DNA from: Myxococcales bacterium
Lineage (GTDB): Bacteria > Myxococcota_A > Polyangia > Polyangiales > Polyangiaceae
DNA length: 64,000 nucleotides
Direction: 5' to 3'
NCBI GenBank assembly: GCA_021847645.1
Contig: JAJZQG010000005.1
Span: 17,155 to 81,154 of the forward strand
Part shown: positions 43,339 through 52,294 of the stretch, piece after piece
Numbering within the stretch: the stretch's first letter is position 1
Layout of the letters: every line of letters starts with the position of its first letter
Program-made: the position numbers and the translations under genes
The notes under the pieces: generated by a model
What the model saw: only the letters and a program-made list of their open reading frames with translations
Databases searched by the model: none
Told to the model about the DNA's origin: nothing

Positions 43339-43481
43339 GTCGCCGCGTCGTTCTCGGTTGCCCGTCTCCCGAAAGTTCTGATCACGCTTCGCCGCCGGCC
43401 CGGGATGACCCGTCCACCGCACCGATCGCCTTGCCCCGGGCGCCGATCGCGAGCATGCTTGTCGCCGGTCGAGGTAAGCAC

Positions 43482-44594
43482 ATGTTCACACGTTCCTACA
43501 CCATTCTGCTCTTGGCTTTGACGGCATCCTGCGGCACGGCCAGCAATGACTCCACGGTCTACGGACAGTCCGGCACGGGAGGTGGCGGAGGTTCCGGCGG
43601 CGCCAACACAGACGGCGGCTCGACCGGTGGCACCACCGGCGATGCATCCCCCGGAATCGACGCCATGACGGTACCCGACGGCACCACCGAGCCCGGAAAG
43701 CTGCTGGTGTACGCCCACAACGACACCACGCTGTACTCGGTGGATCCCACCGACCCCAATCTGGCATTGACCCAGATCGGCAAGTTCGACTGCATCGGCG
43801 GCAGCGGCGAAGACCCGTCGATGACCGACATCGCGGTCGACAAGGATGGCGGTCTGTTCGGCGTGAGCGCCACCGCCGTCTATCTCGACATGAAGGTCAA
43901 CGGCTCGAGCGTCGGCTGCCAGGCAGCGAAGGTCACCATCGATGCCGGCAGCGTAGGTACCAACGCAAAGTTCTACGGCCTGACCTTCGCCCCCCCCACC
44001 CAGGCGCTCGGAACCGCCGAAACGCTGATTGGCGCCAACTCCAACGGCGATCTCTACGCCATCGACAAGGCCACCGGACAGCTCACCATCGTCGGCAACT
44101 TCGGCAAGGTTCCGTCGAACGACGGCCAGGGCCACACCTACCCGAGCAGCCACGTCGACAAGAACTGGGAGCTGTCGGGCGATATCGTGTTCCTCGCCAA
44201 CAACGGCAGCCCGCTCGGATTCGCCACGGTCCGCGACTGCCCGAACCCGCCCAGCTCCTCGAGCTGCTCGACCGTCGATACCCTCGTCGAGATCGACGTG
44301 CCCAAGCTCGCGTTCAACTCGTCGCAATCGGTGACCAAGGCCGTCCGCGGCCAAGTGCTCCCGGCCAACTGCTCGGACCCGCAGAGCTGCGGCTTCGGCT
44401 CGATGTACGGCATCGCCGCCTGGGGAGACCAGGTCTACGGATTCTCACGCAAGGGCGACCTGCTCACCATCAACAACGCGACCGGCGTGGGAGTCAAGAT
44501 CGGCACGCCGCTCACCACGCCACCGAGCAGCAACGGCTTTGCCGGCGCTGGCGTCACCACCCTGGCCCCCGTCATCGCGCCCCCTCCCAAGTAG
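43482..44594 (+). CDS. Propeller-like lipoprotein
   Basis: A 370-aa exported protein with a signal peptide and lipobox (LLLALTASC, Cys17). A Gly/Ser/Thr-rich linker (~18-65) follows, then a ~300-residue region with repeated short strands and acidic turns, such as LLVYAHNDTTLYSVDPTDPN and TLIGANSNGDLYAIDKATGQ. These look like blades of a beta-propeller. It ends APPPK. ATG at 43482 is chosen because the signal peptide begins there; upstream in-frame codons add only Arg-rich sequence overlapping the previous gene. Function unknown, probably a surface protein. Confidence 0.8.
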   Translation: MFTRSYTILLLALTASCGTASNDSTVYGQSGTGGGGGSGGANTDGGSTGGTTGDASPGIDAMTVPDGTTEPGKLLVYAHNDTTLYSVDPTDPNLALTQIGKFDCIGGSGEDPSMTDIAVDKDGGLFGVSATAVYLDMKVNGSSVGCQAAKVTIDAGSVGTNAKFYGLTFAPPTQALGTAETLIGANSNGDLYAIDKATGQLTIVGNFGKVPSNDGQGHTYPSSHVDKNWELSGDIVFLANNGSPLGFATVRDCPNPPSSSSCSTVDTLVEIDVPKLAFNSSQSVTKAVRGQVLPANCSDPQSCGFGSMYGIAAWGDQVYGFSRKGDLLTINNATGVGVKIGTPLTTPPSSNGFAGAGVTTLAPVIAPPPK

Positions 44595-44617
44595 GGATTC
44601 GGGCAACGACAATCCCT
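44593..44617 (+). terminator. Candidate terminator after the propeller lipoprotein
   Basis: AGGGATT at 44593-44599 and AATCCCT at 44611-44617 form a perfect 7-bp stem with an 11-base loop, overlapping the TAG stop. It lies between convergent genes. No T-run follows. Confidence 0.35.
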
Positions 44618-44644
44618 CAGCCAAGATTGATATGTCGATGTGTC

Positions 44645-46165
44645 CTATCCGGCCAGCGCAGCCCGGATAACACGGACGACACCCCAGACCACCGAACCGG
44701 CGGCACACAGGGCGAAGAGCGTCAGCCCCGCGATCAGCACCGCCGGGTGACGGTCCACGAAGCGGCTCCAGATATGGGTCATTCGCTTCGTGAACGTGAG
44801 CGGGCATTGGATGGGAATGATGCCCTCGTTCCGAAGCTGGAGCCGCGAGATCATCGCCGACACTGAGCCATAGCGCCCCGACGGCACCTTCTGCAACCCC
44901 GCCAGCGTGAACCAGCCCAGGTCCGCCGGAACGCTTCCCTGGATCGGGTGGCTGAATCGCGATGGATGGGGCGCCGGCGTCGACACCACACCCGCCAGGA
45001 TCTCTTCCAGCGTGTTCTTGCCGTCGAGGTAATGCCTGAGGGTCAGAAGCTCCCAGAACAGCACGCACAGGCTGTAGATGTCGCTTCGCTCGTCCAGCTT
45101 GTCATTCTCGCCCCGTGCCTGTTCCGGAGACATGTAGGCCGGCGTTCCGATCACCGAGCCCACCGTCGTGCTCATCGCCGGCGCCGCGACCGCCGGACCC
45201 CTCGTCCCCGCAACCTCCGGACCGCTGCCGAGACGCTTGGCGATTCCCCAATCCATTACTACCACCTCGCCGTGCGCGCCAACCATGATGTTCGCCGGCT
45301 TGATGTCGCGATGGAGAATGCCCTGCTCGTGCGCGTACCGAATCGCCTCCAGAATCCCTTGAAATATCTGCGCGCGCCGCTCGAACCCGTACTTCCCGTG
45401 GTACTCCCGATCGCCCGCTGCAAGCCGCGAGATGATGTGCTCGAGCGTCTCTCCCTCGATGTGCTTCATCACGAAGAAGTACCGGCCCTGATGGTCGATC
45501 CCCACGTCGTGAATCGGCACGATGTTCGGGTGCTCCAGCTTGCCCACCGTGCGGATCTCCTCGACGAACCGCGCCAGGGCCTCGGGCCCCTGCATCTCGG
45601 GCAACAGGCGTTTCATCGCTACGTCTCGCTCGATGTCGTGGTCGCGCGCCGCAACCACCACGCCCACGCCCCCCGCCCCCAGCGTCTTCTGCTCTTCATA
45701 GCGCTCCCGCGGCTCGACCACCACGCGCGCCTCGTCTCCCACGAGCCTGACCCGAGGCAGCACCGTGCAGCGGCCGAGCGTCGCCGGTGACCCCGAGACC
45801 ATGGGCAGTGACATCGGGGACCGCGCGGCGGCCAAGGACGACGCAAGCATCGTCTGCGCCGTAGCGGCAGAAGCGATCGTCTCCGTGGACACGGCCTGGG
45901 GTATCGGGGGGGCCACCGGCGAGCCGCCCCAGGGGGCCGCCGCCGTGCTCGCCATCGCCGCCACCACCGTCGCGCCTGTCTCGAGTGGCGTAGGCTCTGC
46001 GGACGGCAACGGCACCGCGGGCTGGGGTGCCGCAGCCGTCGCGTTGCCGTAGCCCACCGTCGGCTTGCGATCGGGGACCAGCCGACTCGCGCCGTAGGCC
46101 ATCGTGGCCGCGTGCGGCGCCGCATCCGCCTTGGGTCCGTTGCCGCCTTGGTGATCTCCCTGCAC
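44645..46165 (-). CDS. Ser/Thr protein kinase with C-terminal membrane helix
   Basis: A 506-aa kinase. The first ~150 residues are a low-complexity Ala/Pro/Thr-rich extension. The kinase domain (~155-445) has the glycine loop GAGGVGVVV (~163-171), ATP lysine K185 (VAMK), HRDIKPAN (285-292) with catalytic D287, DWG in place of DFG at 305-307, and SPE at 346-348. DWG variants are common in bacterial Ser/Thr kinases and are compatible with activity. A single helix follows at ~475-500 (LIAGLTLFALCAAGSVVWGV) near the C-terminus, so there is almost no extracellular part. The start is a GTG at 46165 with GGGAGG 5 bases upstream. It is divergent from the hybrid histidine kinase gene. Confidence 0.88.
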   Translation of the reverse strand: MQGDHQGGNGPKADAAPHAATMAYGASRLVPDRKPTVGYGNATAAAPQPAVPLPSAEPTPLETGATVVAAMASTAAAPWGGSPVAPPIPQAVSTETIASAATAQTMLASSLAAARSPMSLPMVSGSPATLGRCTVLPRVRLVGDEARVVVEPRERYEEQKTLGAGGVGVVVAARDHDIERDVAMKRLLPEMQGPEALARFVEEIRTVGKLEHPNIVPIHDVGIDHQGRYFFVMKHIEGETLEHIISRLAAGDREYHGKYGFERRAQIFQGILEAIRYAHEQGILHRDIKPANIMVGAHGEVVVMDWGIAKRLGSGPEVAGTRGPAVAAPAMSTTVGSVIGTPAYMSPEQARGENDKLDERSDIYSLCVLFWELLTLRHYLDGKNTLEEILAGVVSTPAPHPSRFSHPIQGSVPADLGWFTLAGLQKVPSGRYGSVSAMISRLQLRNEGIIPIQCPLTFTKRMTHIWSRFVDRHPAVLIAGLTLFALCAAGSVVWGVVRVIRAALAG

Positions 46166-46583
46166 GACGTCCTCCCAGCAGGGCGGGATGACACGCCCGC
46201 CGAGCCCAGCAGCCTAGCAGACCCCTGCCTTGTCCACGAGCCGGCACGAAGCGCGCGAGTCCGCATCGCAGCTCGGGCCCCATGGCTGCACGAACGTGCC
46301 GCCGCCAACGCGCGTGCATGCCCCGACACCGGCCCGGCAACGCTCGGAACGCAACGCAAGCCGTCACAAGGAAGGGGAACGACCGGGAACGTGGATACGC
46401 CTCGGGTGTGACCTCGATCGTTCGCCGGGCAGGCGCTATAGTTCTCATCACCGGCGCTCACGGCGCTTGCACCCAACTCGCACGGAGACTCGCGAGGATG
46501 CGAACCCCAGCCCACCACCCACAAGCTCGTCCACGCCACCACGGGCACCGGGGCCAACCCGACCGGCGGACGAGGGCCGAACG
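46166..46583. other. Divergent regulatory gap between two kinase genes
   Basis: About 418 bases with no protein-like frame. TATAGT at 46437-46442 resembles a -10 element for the plus-strand histidine kinase gene, without a good -35 match. No clear palindromic operator was seen. Confidence 0.45.
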
Positions 46584-49190
46584 ATGACGTGGCCCAGCAG
46601 CACGCCACCGGACGGCCGTCCAGAGTCCTTTGAGGAGCTGCTCTCGGCGGTATCGAGCCGCCTGGTAGCGGCGCGCGCCGACCAAGTCGACGAGGTGTTG
46701 TCCCGCTGCATGGCGGATATCGCCTCGCACTTCGCCGCGCAGTGTGTCGTCTTCGGCAGGTGCACGGAGCAAGGGAGCTGCACCGGCGACAGCAGGACCT
46801 GGACCGATCCTGCCTTGCCCCACGGTTGCGGCGCGAGCCTGCGTCAGCTGGTCCTGCCCGAGGTCAGCGCCGCCTTGATGGCGCAACGCTTTGTCGTGCT
46901 CGACACCCAAGCTCCACCCCCGGCCCTGGGCGATGACGCGCGGAAGCTCGCGGGCGTCGGTGTCCGCTCATGCACCGCCGCAGTGCTTCGCGCTCCCGGG
47001 CCGGCAATCGACACCATCGCGATCGCCTCCTGGCAGCTGGTGCCGCACTGGAACACGCTCACGGCACGTCGTCTGCACCTGCTGGGCAATGTGCTCGTGG
47101 GCGCGGTTCACCACTTCGAGGCCGAACGACAAGTCGCCAAGGAGCAGGAGCGATATCGGCTGCTGACCGACCACATGCCCGGCCTGTACTCGGTAATCAA
47201 CGCGGACCACACTTACCGGTACGTCAACCTCGCCTACGCGAAACAGTTCGGGCGTCGGCGCGATCAGATCATCGGCAGGAGCATGAAGGAGGTGGTCGGA
47301 CCGCTGTACGCGCGAGTGGCGCCTGCCATCGACCGGGCTCTCGCGGGCGACCCCCAGGTCGTCGAGGTCGACCTGCCGGATTCCTCCGGTGGCGCCCGCT
47401 ACCTGGTGGGGCATCTGGTGCCCAGCCGCAACCCCGACGGTGCGGTCGACGGGGTGCTTGCACTGATCACGGACGTGTCCGACCTGCGCGCTGCCCAACG
47501 TCGTCTGCAGGTCTCCCAGCAGGAGCTGCAGCTCGAGCACCGCGTCGTGCGGGCGTTTCTCGACGATGACGACGCTGTTGCGTACGCGGACGCGCTCGAC
47601 GCCATCCTCGAGGCCTTCGAGAGCCCGATGGGACTGCTCGGCTTCATCGACACGGACGGCAGCCTGGTGCTGCCGAGCTTGACGCGGCGTGTGTGGGACG
47701 AGTGCCGAATCGAGGACAAAACAACACGCTTTCCACCGTCGGCATGGGGAGGCCTGTGGGGGCGGGCCCTGCAGGAGCATCGCACGCTGCATGCCAATGA
47801 GGGGCTGGTCGTGCCCTCGGGCCACATGCCGATCGGCTGCGCGGTATTCGCACCCGTGGGCGACGCGGCCGTGCCGCTGGGCTTGGTCGGCGTCGCGAAC
47901 CGCAAGGGCGGCTACAGCGATGCCGACGTTGCCCGGCTCGAGCGCGTTGCCGGGGCGCTCGCGCCCATCATCAAGGGCCGGCAGGCTCACGCCGCCGCCG
48001 AGCTGGAACGCGCCACGCTGCAAAAGCAGCTGGTTCAAGCCCAGAAGATGGAGGCCGTGGGGCGCCTGGCCGGCGGGGTCGCCCATGACTTCAACAACAT
48101 CCTCCAAGCCATCGTCGGCTATGGCGGCCTCATCACCGCAGCCCTGCCCCGCGACCATGCAATCCGCTCCGACCTCGACGAGGTGCTGCTCGCCGCCGAA
48201 CGGGCTAAGTCGCTCGTTCGTCAGCTGCTCATCTTCAGCCGCCAGCGCCCCGCGCACGTGGTCCCTACCGATCTGGGCGCCTTGCTTCAGGGCCTCACCA
48301 GCATGCTTCGCCGCATCATCGGCGAGGACGTGGAGCTGGTCGTCGACGTGGGGCCGTCGCCCTTGACGGCCCGCGTGGACCCCGGCCAGATCGAGCAGGT
48401 GGTGGTCAACCTGGCCGTCAACGCGCGCGACGCGATGCCCCACGGCGGCAAGTTGCAGATCGAACTTTCAGAGATCGCTCTCGACAGCGCGGCTCTCCAG
48501 TCCAGCCCATGGACGTCTGCGGGCCGCTTCGCGCGCATGTCGATGCTCGACACCGGCACGGGCATCTCCGAGCACGCCCGCGAGCACTTGTTCGAGCCGT
48601 TCTTCACCACCAAGGACGTGGGCAAGGGCACTGGCCTCGGCTTGGCGACGGTCTACGCGATCCTCAAAGATCACGGCGGTATCATCACCGCGTCCAATGA
48701 GCCGGCGCGCGGCGCCCGCTTCGACGTCTACCTGCCCATCGCCGCAGACGCCGCCGTCGAGCCCGGTATGCCGTCACGTGCCCAGGATGTCGGCCCAACG
48801 GGCACGGAAACCATCCTGCTGGCCGAGGACGACTCCCAGGTGCGCCGCTTCGCCGTCGCCGTCCTGCGTGGGGCGGGCTACCGCGTCTTTCAAGCAGGCG
48901 ACGGAGCCGCGGCCAAGACCATGTTCTCGCGGTTCCATGAGCAGATCGACTTGGCCGTGCTCGACGTGGTCATGCCCGGAGAGAGCGGCGCGGTCGTCTA
49001 TGACCACATCCGCACCATCGCTCCTGACTTCCCCGTGCTGTTCACCAGCGGCTACGACCAGGACTTGCTGGCGGACCGCCTGTCCGCGCGCCAACGCGAC
49101 GGATTGCTGCACAAGCCGTTCTCTTCGGGCGAGTTGCTCGCGCGGGTGCGCGAGGTGCTCGACCGCGCCACCCACGCCAGTACGCGCTGA
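46584..49190 (+). CDS. Hybrid sensor histidine kinase (GAF-PAS-GAF-HisKA-HATPase-receiver)
   Basis: An 868-aa cytoplasmic hybrid kinase. An N-terminal GAF-like domain (~15-180) contains several Cys (C44, C54, C60, C66). A PAS domain follows (~190-305, with MPGLYSVINADHTYRYVNLA), then a second GAF domain (~325-470). The phospho-acceptor is H501 in GGVAHDFNNILQAIVGY. The ATPase domain has NLAVNARDAM (N613), DTGTGI and KGTGLGLATVY. A C-terminal receiver (~742-862) holds the acidic pair E748/D749, phospho-acceptor D794 (LDVVMPG) and K844. All catalytic residues are present. There is no output domain, so the signal probably passes to another regulator. ATG at 46584 has a weak GAGGG upstream. Confidence 0.9.
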   Translation: MTWPSSTPPDGRPESFEELLSAVSSRLVAARADQVDEVLSRCMADIASHFAAQCVVFGRCTEQGSCTGDSRTWTDPALPHGCGASLRQLVLPEVSAALMAQRFVVLDTQAPPPALGDDARKLAGVGVRSCTAAVLRAPGPAIDTIAIASWQLVPHWNTLTARRLHLLGNVLVGAVHHFEAERQVAKEQERYRLLTDHMPGLYSVINADHTYRYVNLAYAKQFGRRRDQIIGRSMKEVVGPLYARVAPAIDRALAGDPQVVEVDLPDSSGGARYLVGHLVPSRNPDGAVDGVLALITDVSDLRAAQRRLQVSQQELQLEHRVVRAFLDDDDAVAYADALDAILEAFESPMGLLGFIDTDGSLVLPSLTRRVWDECRIEDKTTRFPPSAWGGLWGRALQEHRTLHANEGLVVPSGHMPIGCAVFAPVGDAAVPLGLVGVANRKGGYSDADVARLERVAGALAPIIKGRQAHAAAELERATLQKQLVQAQKMEAVGRLAGGVAHDFNNILQAIVGYGGLITAALPRDHAIRSDLDEVLLAAERAKSLVRQLLIFSRQRPAHVVPTDLGALLQGLTSMLRRIIGEDVELVVDVGPSPLTARVDPGQIEQVVVNLAVNARDAMPHGGKLQIELSEIALDSAALQSSPWTSAGRFARMSMLDTGTGISEHAREHLFEPFFTTKDVGKGTGLGLATVYAILKDHGGIITASNEPARGARFDVYLPIAADAAVEPGMPSRAQDVGPTGTETILLAEDDSQVRRFAVAVLRGAGYRVFQAGDGAAAKTMFSRFHEQIDLAVLDVVMPGESGAVVYDHIRTIAPDFPVLFTSGYDQDLLADRLSARQRDGLLHKPFSSGELLARVREVLDRATHASTR

Positions 49191-49318
49191 ACCATCAGCC
49201 CTGCTCCCCCGGGTCGTCCTTGCCCGGTTGCCGGCACCGCTCCCGTCTCGAGCATTGCGATCAACCGGGCAGCGCGATAGCGGTGGCGTGCGACGCGCCC
49301 GTGCCCCATGATGGGGCG

Positions 49319-49654
49319 ATGCCCGAGATTCTTTCCACCCCGCAACAAGTCGACGCTTTCCTGCAGACCCACGGCGCCGCCGCCTTGTACTTCAGCAGCC
49401 CCGACTGCAACGTGTGCGCGGCGCTCAAGCCCAAGGTGTTCGAGCTGTTCGCCCATGACTTCTCCGCCATGGCCGTCGCCGAAGTCGACTGCACGATAGC
49501 CCCGGAGGTCGCGGCGCAGCTTGGTGTGCTCGCCGCCCCCACCATCGTCGTCTACTTCGACCGCGCCGAATGGCTCCGAAAAGTTCGCAACGTCTCCCTG
49601 CCCCAGCTCGCCGACGAGCTGCAGCGCCCGTATTCGGTCTACTTTTCCGAGTGA
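49319..49654 (+). CDS. Thioredoxin-family protein
   Basis: A 111-aa single-domain thioredoxin fold. The redox motif is CNVC (C30, C33) in the context LYFSSPDCNVCAALKPKV, and the cis-Pro loop is VLAAPTIVVYF. There is no signal peptide, so it probably works in the cytoplasm. The CNVC motif differs from the usual CGPC of thioredoxin, suggesting a specialised reductant or a bacillithiol- or metal-linked role. It is convergent with the CobW-type GTPase gene. ATG at 49319 is chosen because the fold begins there. Confidence 0.85.
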   Translation: MPEILSTPQQVDAFLQTHGAAALYFSSPDCNVCAALKPKVFELFAHDFSAMAVAEVDCTIAPEVAAQLGVLAAPTIVVYFDRAEWLRKVRNVSLPQLADELQRPYSVYFSE

Positions 49655-49734
49655 GCGCCGTCGATCGCGGCATCCTGCCGGACCCGCGCCCGCCCCGCCA
49701 CCTTCATCAAGTCGTCCACCGTGCGGACGCGCGC

Positions 49735-50709
49735 TCAGTGGGCGGCTCCGGACGTCAACGTGGCGTCCGTGCCGGTCTGCGCTCTCCATGCCCGAAGCGC
49801 CGCTGCCGCCGTGTCCGCGTCACCGCCGATGAGCACGAGAGCAGTGGGCGCGCCCCGGGCGGGTGTCATGCTCACCAGAGCACCGGCGGTCTCGGCGTAC
49901 ACGACCGACTTGCCGCCTTGAGAGCCCGCAACCTCTACGACACCTTTGGCTCGCAACACGAGCGGCGCCATCGTCTCGAGGAAACGCTGCAGGGACGCCT
50001 CCTCGACAGGTCCGGAGGGAATCAACGAGGCGGACAGCGGCTTGCCGTTCGGCCCCCAACCGGGCACGACCACACCCGCTGCGGCTGCCGGCGCCGACGC
50101 GGCCTCGTGGGCCAGCACACGATCCAAGAAGCCGTCCGGTAGTTGCCCGCGAATCATGGGCACGATGTCCGCGTCCGGGCGCAGCTCGCGGATCGCCGAT
50201 TCGGAACGCTCGCGGCTGTGCGACGATGCGATGTCCGTCTTGCTCAGCAGCAGAAAGTCCGATCGGGCGACCTGCTCCCGGGCCGCGACGCCCATCATGC
50301 TCGAAATGAAGCCGAACCGCACTGCATCCACGACGCAGACGGTGGCGCCGTAGCGGGCCTTGCCGCCGCTCCGGTCCACCGCTCGCGACACGACCTGATC
50401 CATCGGGCCGGGCCGCGTCAGCCCCGAGGCTTCGACCAGCACGACGTCCGGGTCGCGATCGGCCAGCCGGCCCACGCCGTCCACGAAGGACGCCGACACG
50501 CACGAGCAGAAGATCTGCCCGCCATTGACCTCGACGACCGCGTCCGGTGCGGTCGCGTCCAACAGCACGCCGTCCACGGACGTTGCGCCCCATTCGTTGA
50601 CGAGCACGCCCACGCGACGCTCGCCCTTCTGGGCCAGCAGCGCATTGAGCAAGGTGGTCTTCCCCGATCCGAGGAAGCCGGTGAGGAACACGAGGGGAAT
50701 ACTGCGCAT
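49735..50709 (-). CDS. CobW/G3E-family GTPase (metallochaperone type)
   Basis: A 324-aa G3E GTPase. The P-loop is GFLGSGKTT (11-19), and VNEWG (~38-42) matches the family's NEFG strand. The segment VVLVEASGLTRP fits Walker B and switch II. SKTD stands where NKxD usually is. The metal-binding GCxCC motif of the family is reduced here to FCSC (C68, C70), so metal affinity or specificity may be altered. Such proteins deliver Zn, Co or other metals to target enzymes using GTP. ATG at 50709 has AGGAG 7 bases upstream; a longer in-frame reading extends to 50931 but is Arg/Pro-rich and unlikely. It is convergent with the thioredoxin gene. Confidence 0.87.
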   Translation of the reverse strand: MRSIPLVFLTGFLGSGKTTLLNALLAQKGERRVGVLVNEWGATSVDGVLLDATAPDAVVEVNGGQIFCSCVSASFVDGVGRLADRDPDVVLVEASGLTRPGPMDQVVSRAVDRSGGKARYGATVCVVDAVRFGFISSMMGVAAREQVARSDFLLLSKTDIASSHSRERSESAIRELRPDADIVPMIRGQLPDGFLDRVLAHEAASAPAAAAGVVVPGWGPNGKPLSASLIPSGPVEEASLQRFLETMAPLVLRAKGVVEVAGSQGGKSVVYAETAGALVSMTPARGAPTALVLIGGDADTAAAALRAWRAQTGTDATLTSGAAH

Positions 50710-51550
50710 CCGGAATCTCCTGGGTCGGCCCGCCGCCGCGCGCGGCTCGTTGCGGAAGGGTCGCGCGCAAGCGCCAGGGCACGCCTGGTGCGCGTAGGAG
50801 CAAGGCCACGGTCGAAGGATTCCGCGCCACGCCGACGGAAGTGGGTGGGCCCCGTGAGCGGCGCGCGGTCTGCATCCCGGCGGCGCCCGGTCACACCGGC
50901 GCCCGGGTGCGCCCCTGGTGACGGTCGGCACCTATCTCGCCTGGAAGCTTCGGCCACGGGCTCGACGATTCATGAGCAGGCCGTCCGGACTGGCGGGCAA
51001 TTGGGCCCCAATCCGCCGAATTCGCGCGGCTCGCGCGCGGGGCGGGAGCCCTGGCGGTGCGCGAAGTGCGCGGCGTGGTGCCGACGATGTCGTTCAAGGG
51101 CATGGACGCAGCCCGCACTGCGCTGCAGCAGCGCCCGAGCGTGCTTGGATTCTACAACGGCTCCGTGTTGGCCGCGCCATCCTGATGCTCGGATTGCCAC
51201 TTTGCTTTCTGATGCAGAACACCGTCCCCCTACCCGGAGCTGGCCGCGTCCCCGCCCAGGCTTGCGACCAGGCGGCCGAATCACACACGATCGGACTTCA
51301 TCGTAGCGCCTGGACCGGTCCCGCCCCAGGACGGCGCCGAAAATGCCCCATCCTCCCGCGCCGAGTTCGTCGCCCCAGCCTGCCGCCTCGAGTCCCGGAG
51401 CGAGCTCGATTCGCCCACGCACGCCGTTCCGTCTGGCCAATCCAGCCTTGTCGGAGGCATCATCCACGCTGAGGCGACGTGGGACTCTCCGCTTTCCCGA
51501 AGACGACCCACCCGACGCAACTGGTGCCGCTAGCGGAAGGACGAACGACG
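50710..51550. other. Long stretch without a convincing gene
   Basis: Several overlapping open frames exist but all give Arg- or Pro-rich, non-protein-like sequence. The only protein-like stretch is a plus-strand frame from about 50973 to 51184 (FARLARGAGALAVREVRGVV ... VLGFYNGSVLAAPS) that has no ATG near its start and is bounded by stops. It may be a remnant. No operator, hairpin or repeat stands out. Confidence 0.45.
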
Positions 51551-52123
51551 ATGCGCATGGCCAATATCCTGACTCTCGCCGCCACCACTGGCGCGCTGCT
51601 GTTCTCGGCCGGATGCGCGGGGCAGACGCATTGCCCCTGCGCGCCGCCGGGCGGTCACGACGGCGGACATGACCGGGGCGACCGTGATCGCGACGAACAC
51701 CGCCACGACTGGCGCGATCAGAAGGATGACCGGGGCGACAGGGACCGCGAATGGGGCGATCGTGACCGACGCGATCGCGACAGGGCCTGGGGCGACCGCG
51801 ACCGCCAGTGCGCTGACCGCGACGACGACGACTGGGGCGAGCGTGGCGAGCGTGGCGAGCGTGGCGAGCGTTGGCGCGGCCCCGGCGGCGCCGAGTCGTT
51901 CGAAGCCTGCACCGCCAAGAAGGCGGGCGACGAGTGCGTCGTCACGCGCGGCGATTGGGAGATGAAGGGCCTGTGCGGCGTGCCTGCTTGGCCCGAGGGC
52001 GAGACCCGTCTGGTCTGTGCTCCGGCGCATGCGTCCCCTCCGGCCCCCGGCGCTGTCGAAGCGCCCAAGCCCCCGGCTCCCAAACCGCCAGCCGCCAAGC
52101 CCCCTGCCAGGCCCGCCCGATAA
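51551..52123 (+). CDS. Small lipoprotein with a charged Asp/Arg repeat region
   Basis: A 190-aa predicted lipoprotein with lipobox LFSAGC (~17-22 after the ATG). Residues ~35-110 are an unusual low-complexity stretch alternating Asp, Arg, His and Gly, many as DRDRD runs, ending in several GERGERGER units. Residues ~115-160 have four Cys and look folded (AESFEACTAKKAGDECVVTR). A Pro/Ala/Lys-rich tail follows. AAGGA lies about 9 bases before the ATG. The Asp/Arg run could be an extended linker or a metal- or polyanion-binding segment; the family is unknown. Confidence 0.75.
   Translation: MRMANILTLAATTGALLFSAGCAGQTHCPCAPPGGHDGGHDRGDRDRDEHRHDWRDQKDDRGDRDREWGDRDRRDRDRAWGDRDRQCADRDDDDWGERGERGERGERWRGPGGAESFEACTAKKAGDECVVTRGDWEMKGLCGVPAWPEGETRLVCAPAHASPPAPGAVEAPKPPAPKPPAAKPPARPAR
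51836..51871 (+). repeat. Four copies of a 9-bp tandem repeat
   Basis: GGCGAGCGT occurs four times without interruption, in frame, giving the GERGERGER-type segment of the charged lipoprotein. Such short perfect repeats may vary in copy number by slippage. Confidence 0.85.
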
Positions 52124-52294
52124 ACAGCAGTCGGCCTCGCTGCTGCCCGCCCCGCGCGGCCGCCGTCCCGCCGAATCACGATCAGTTCAATAATCTAGTC
52201 CGGCTGCCCGAGTGCCGCGAACGCATGGCCCGACCACCGACGCGCACTGCTGAATAGGCAGTTGTTCTCCTCGAAAGTCGGCTAGCATGCCCGC

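Noticed and set aside
50918..51472. 184-codon plus-strand open frame
   Set aside because: Arg/Pro-rich composition, no ribosome binding site, no family resemblance.
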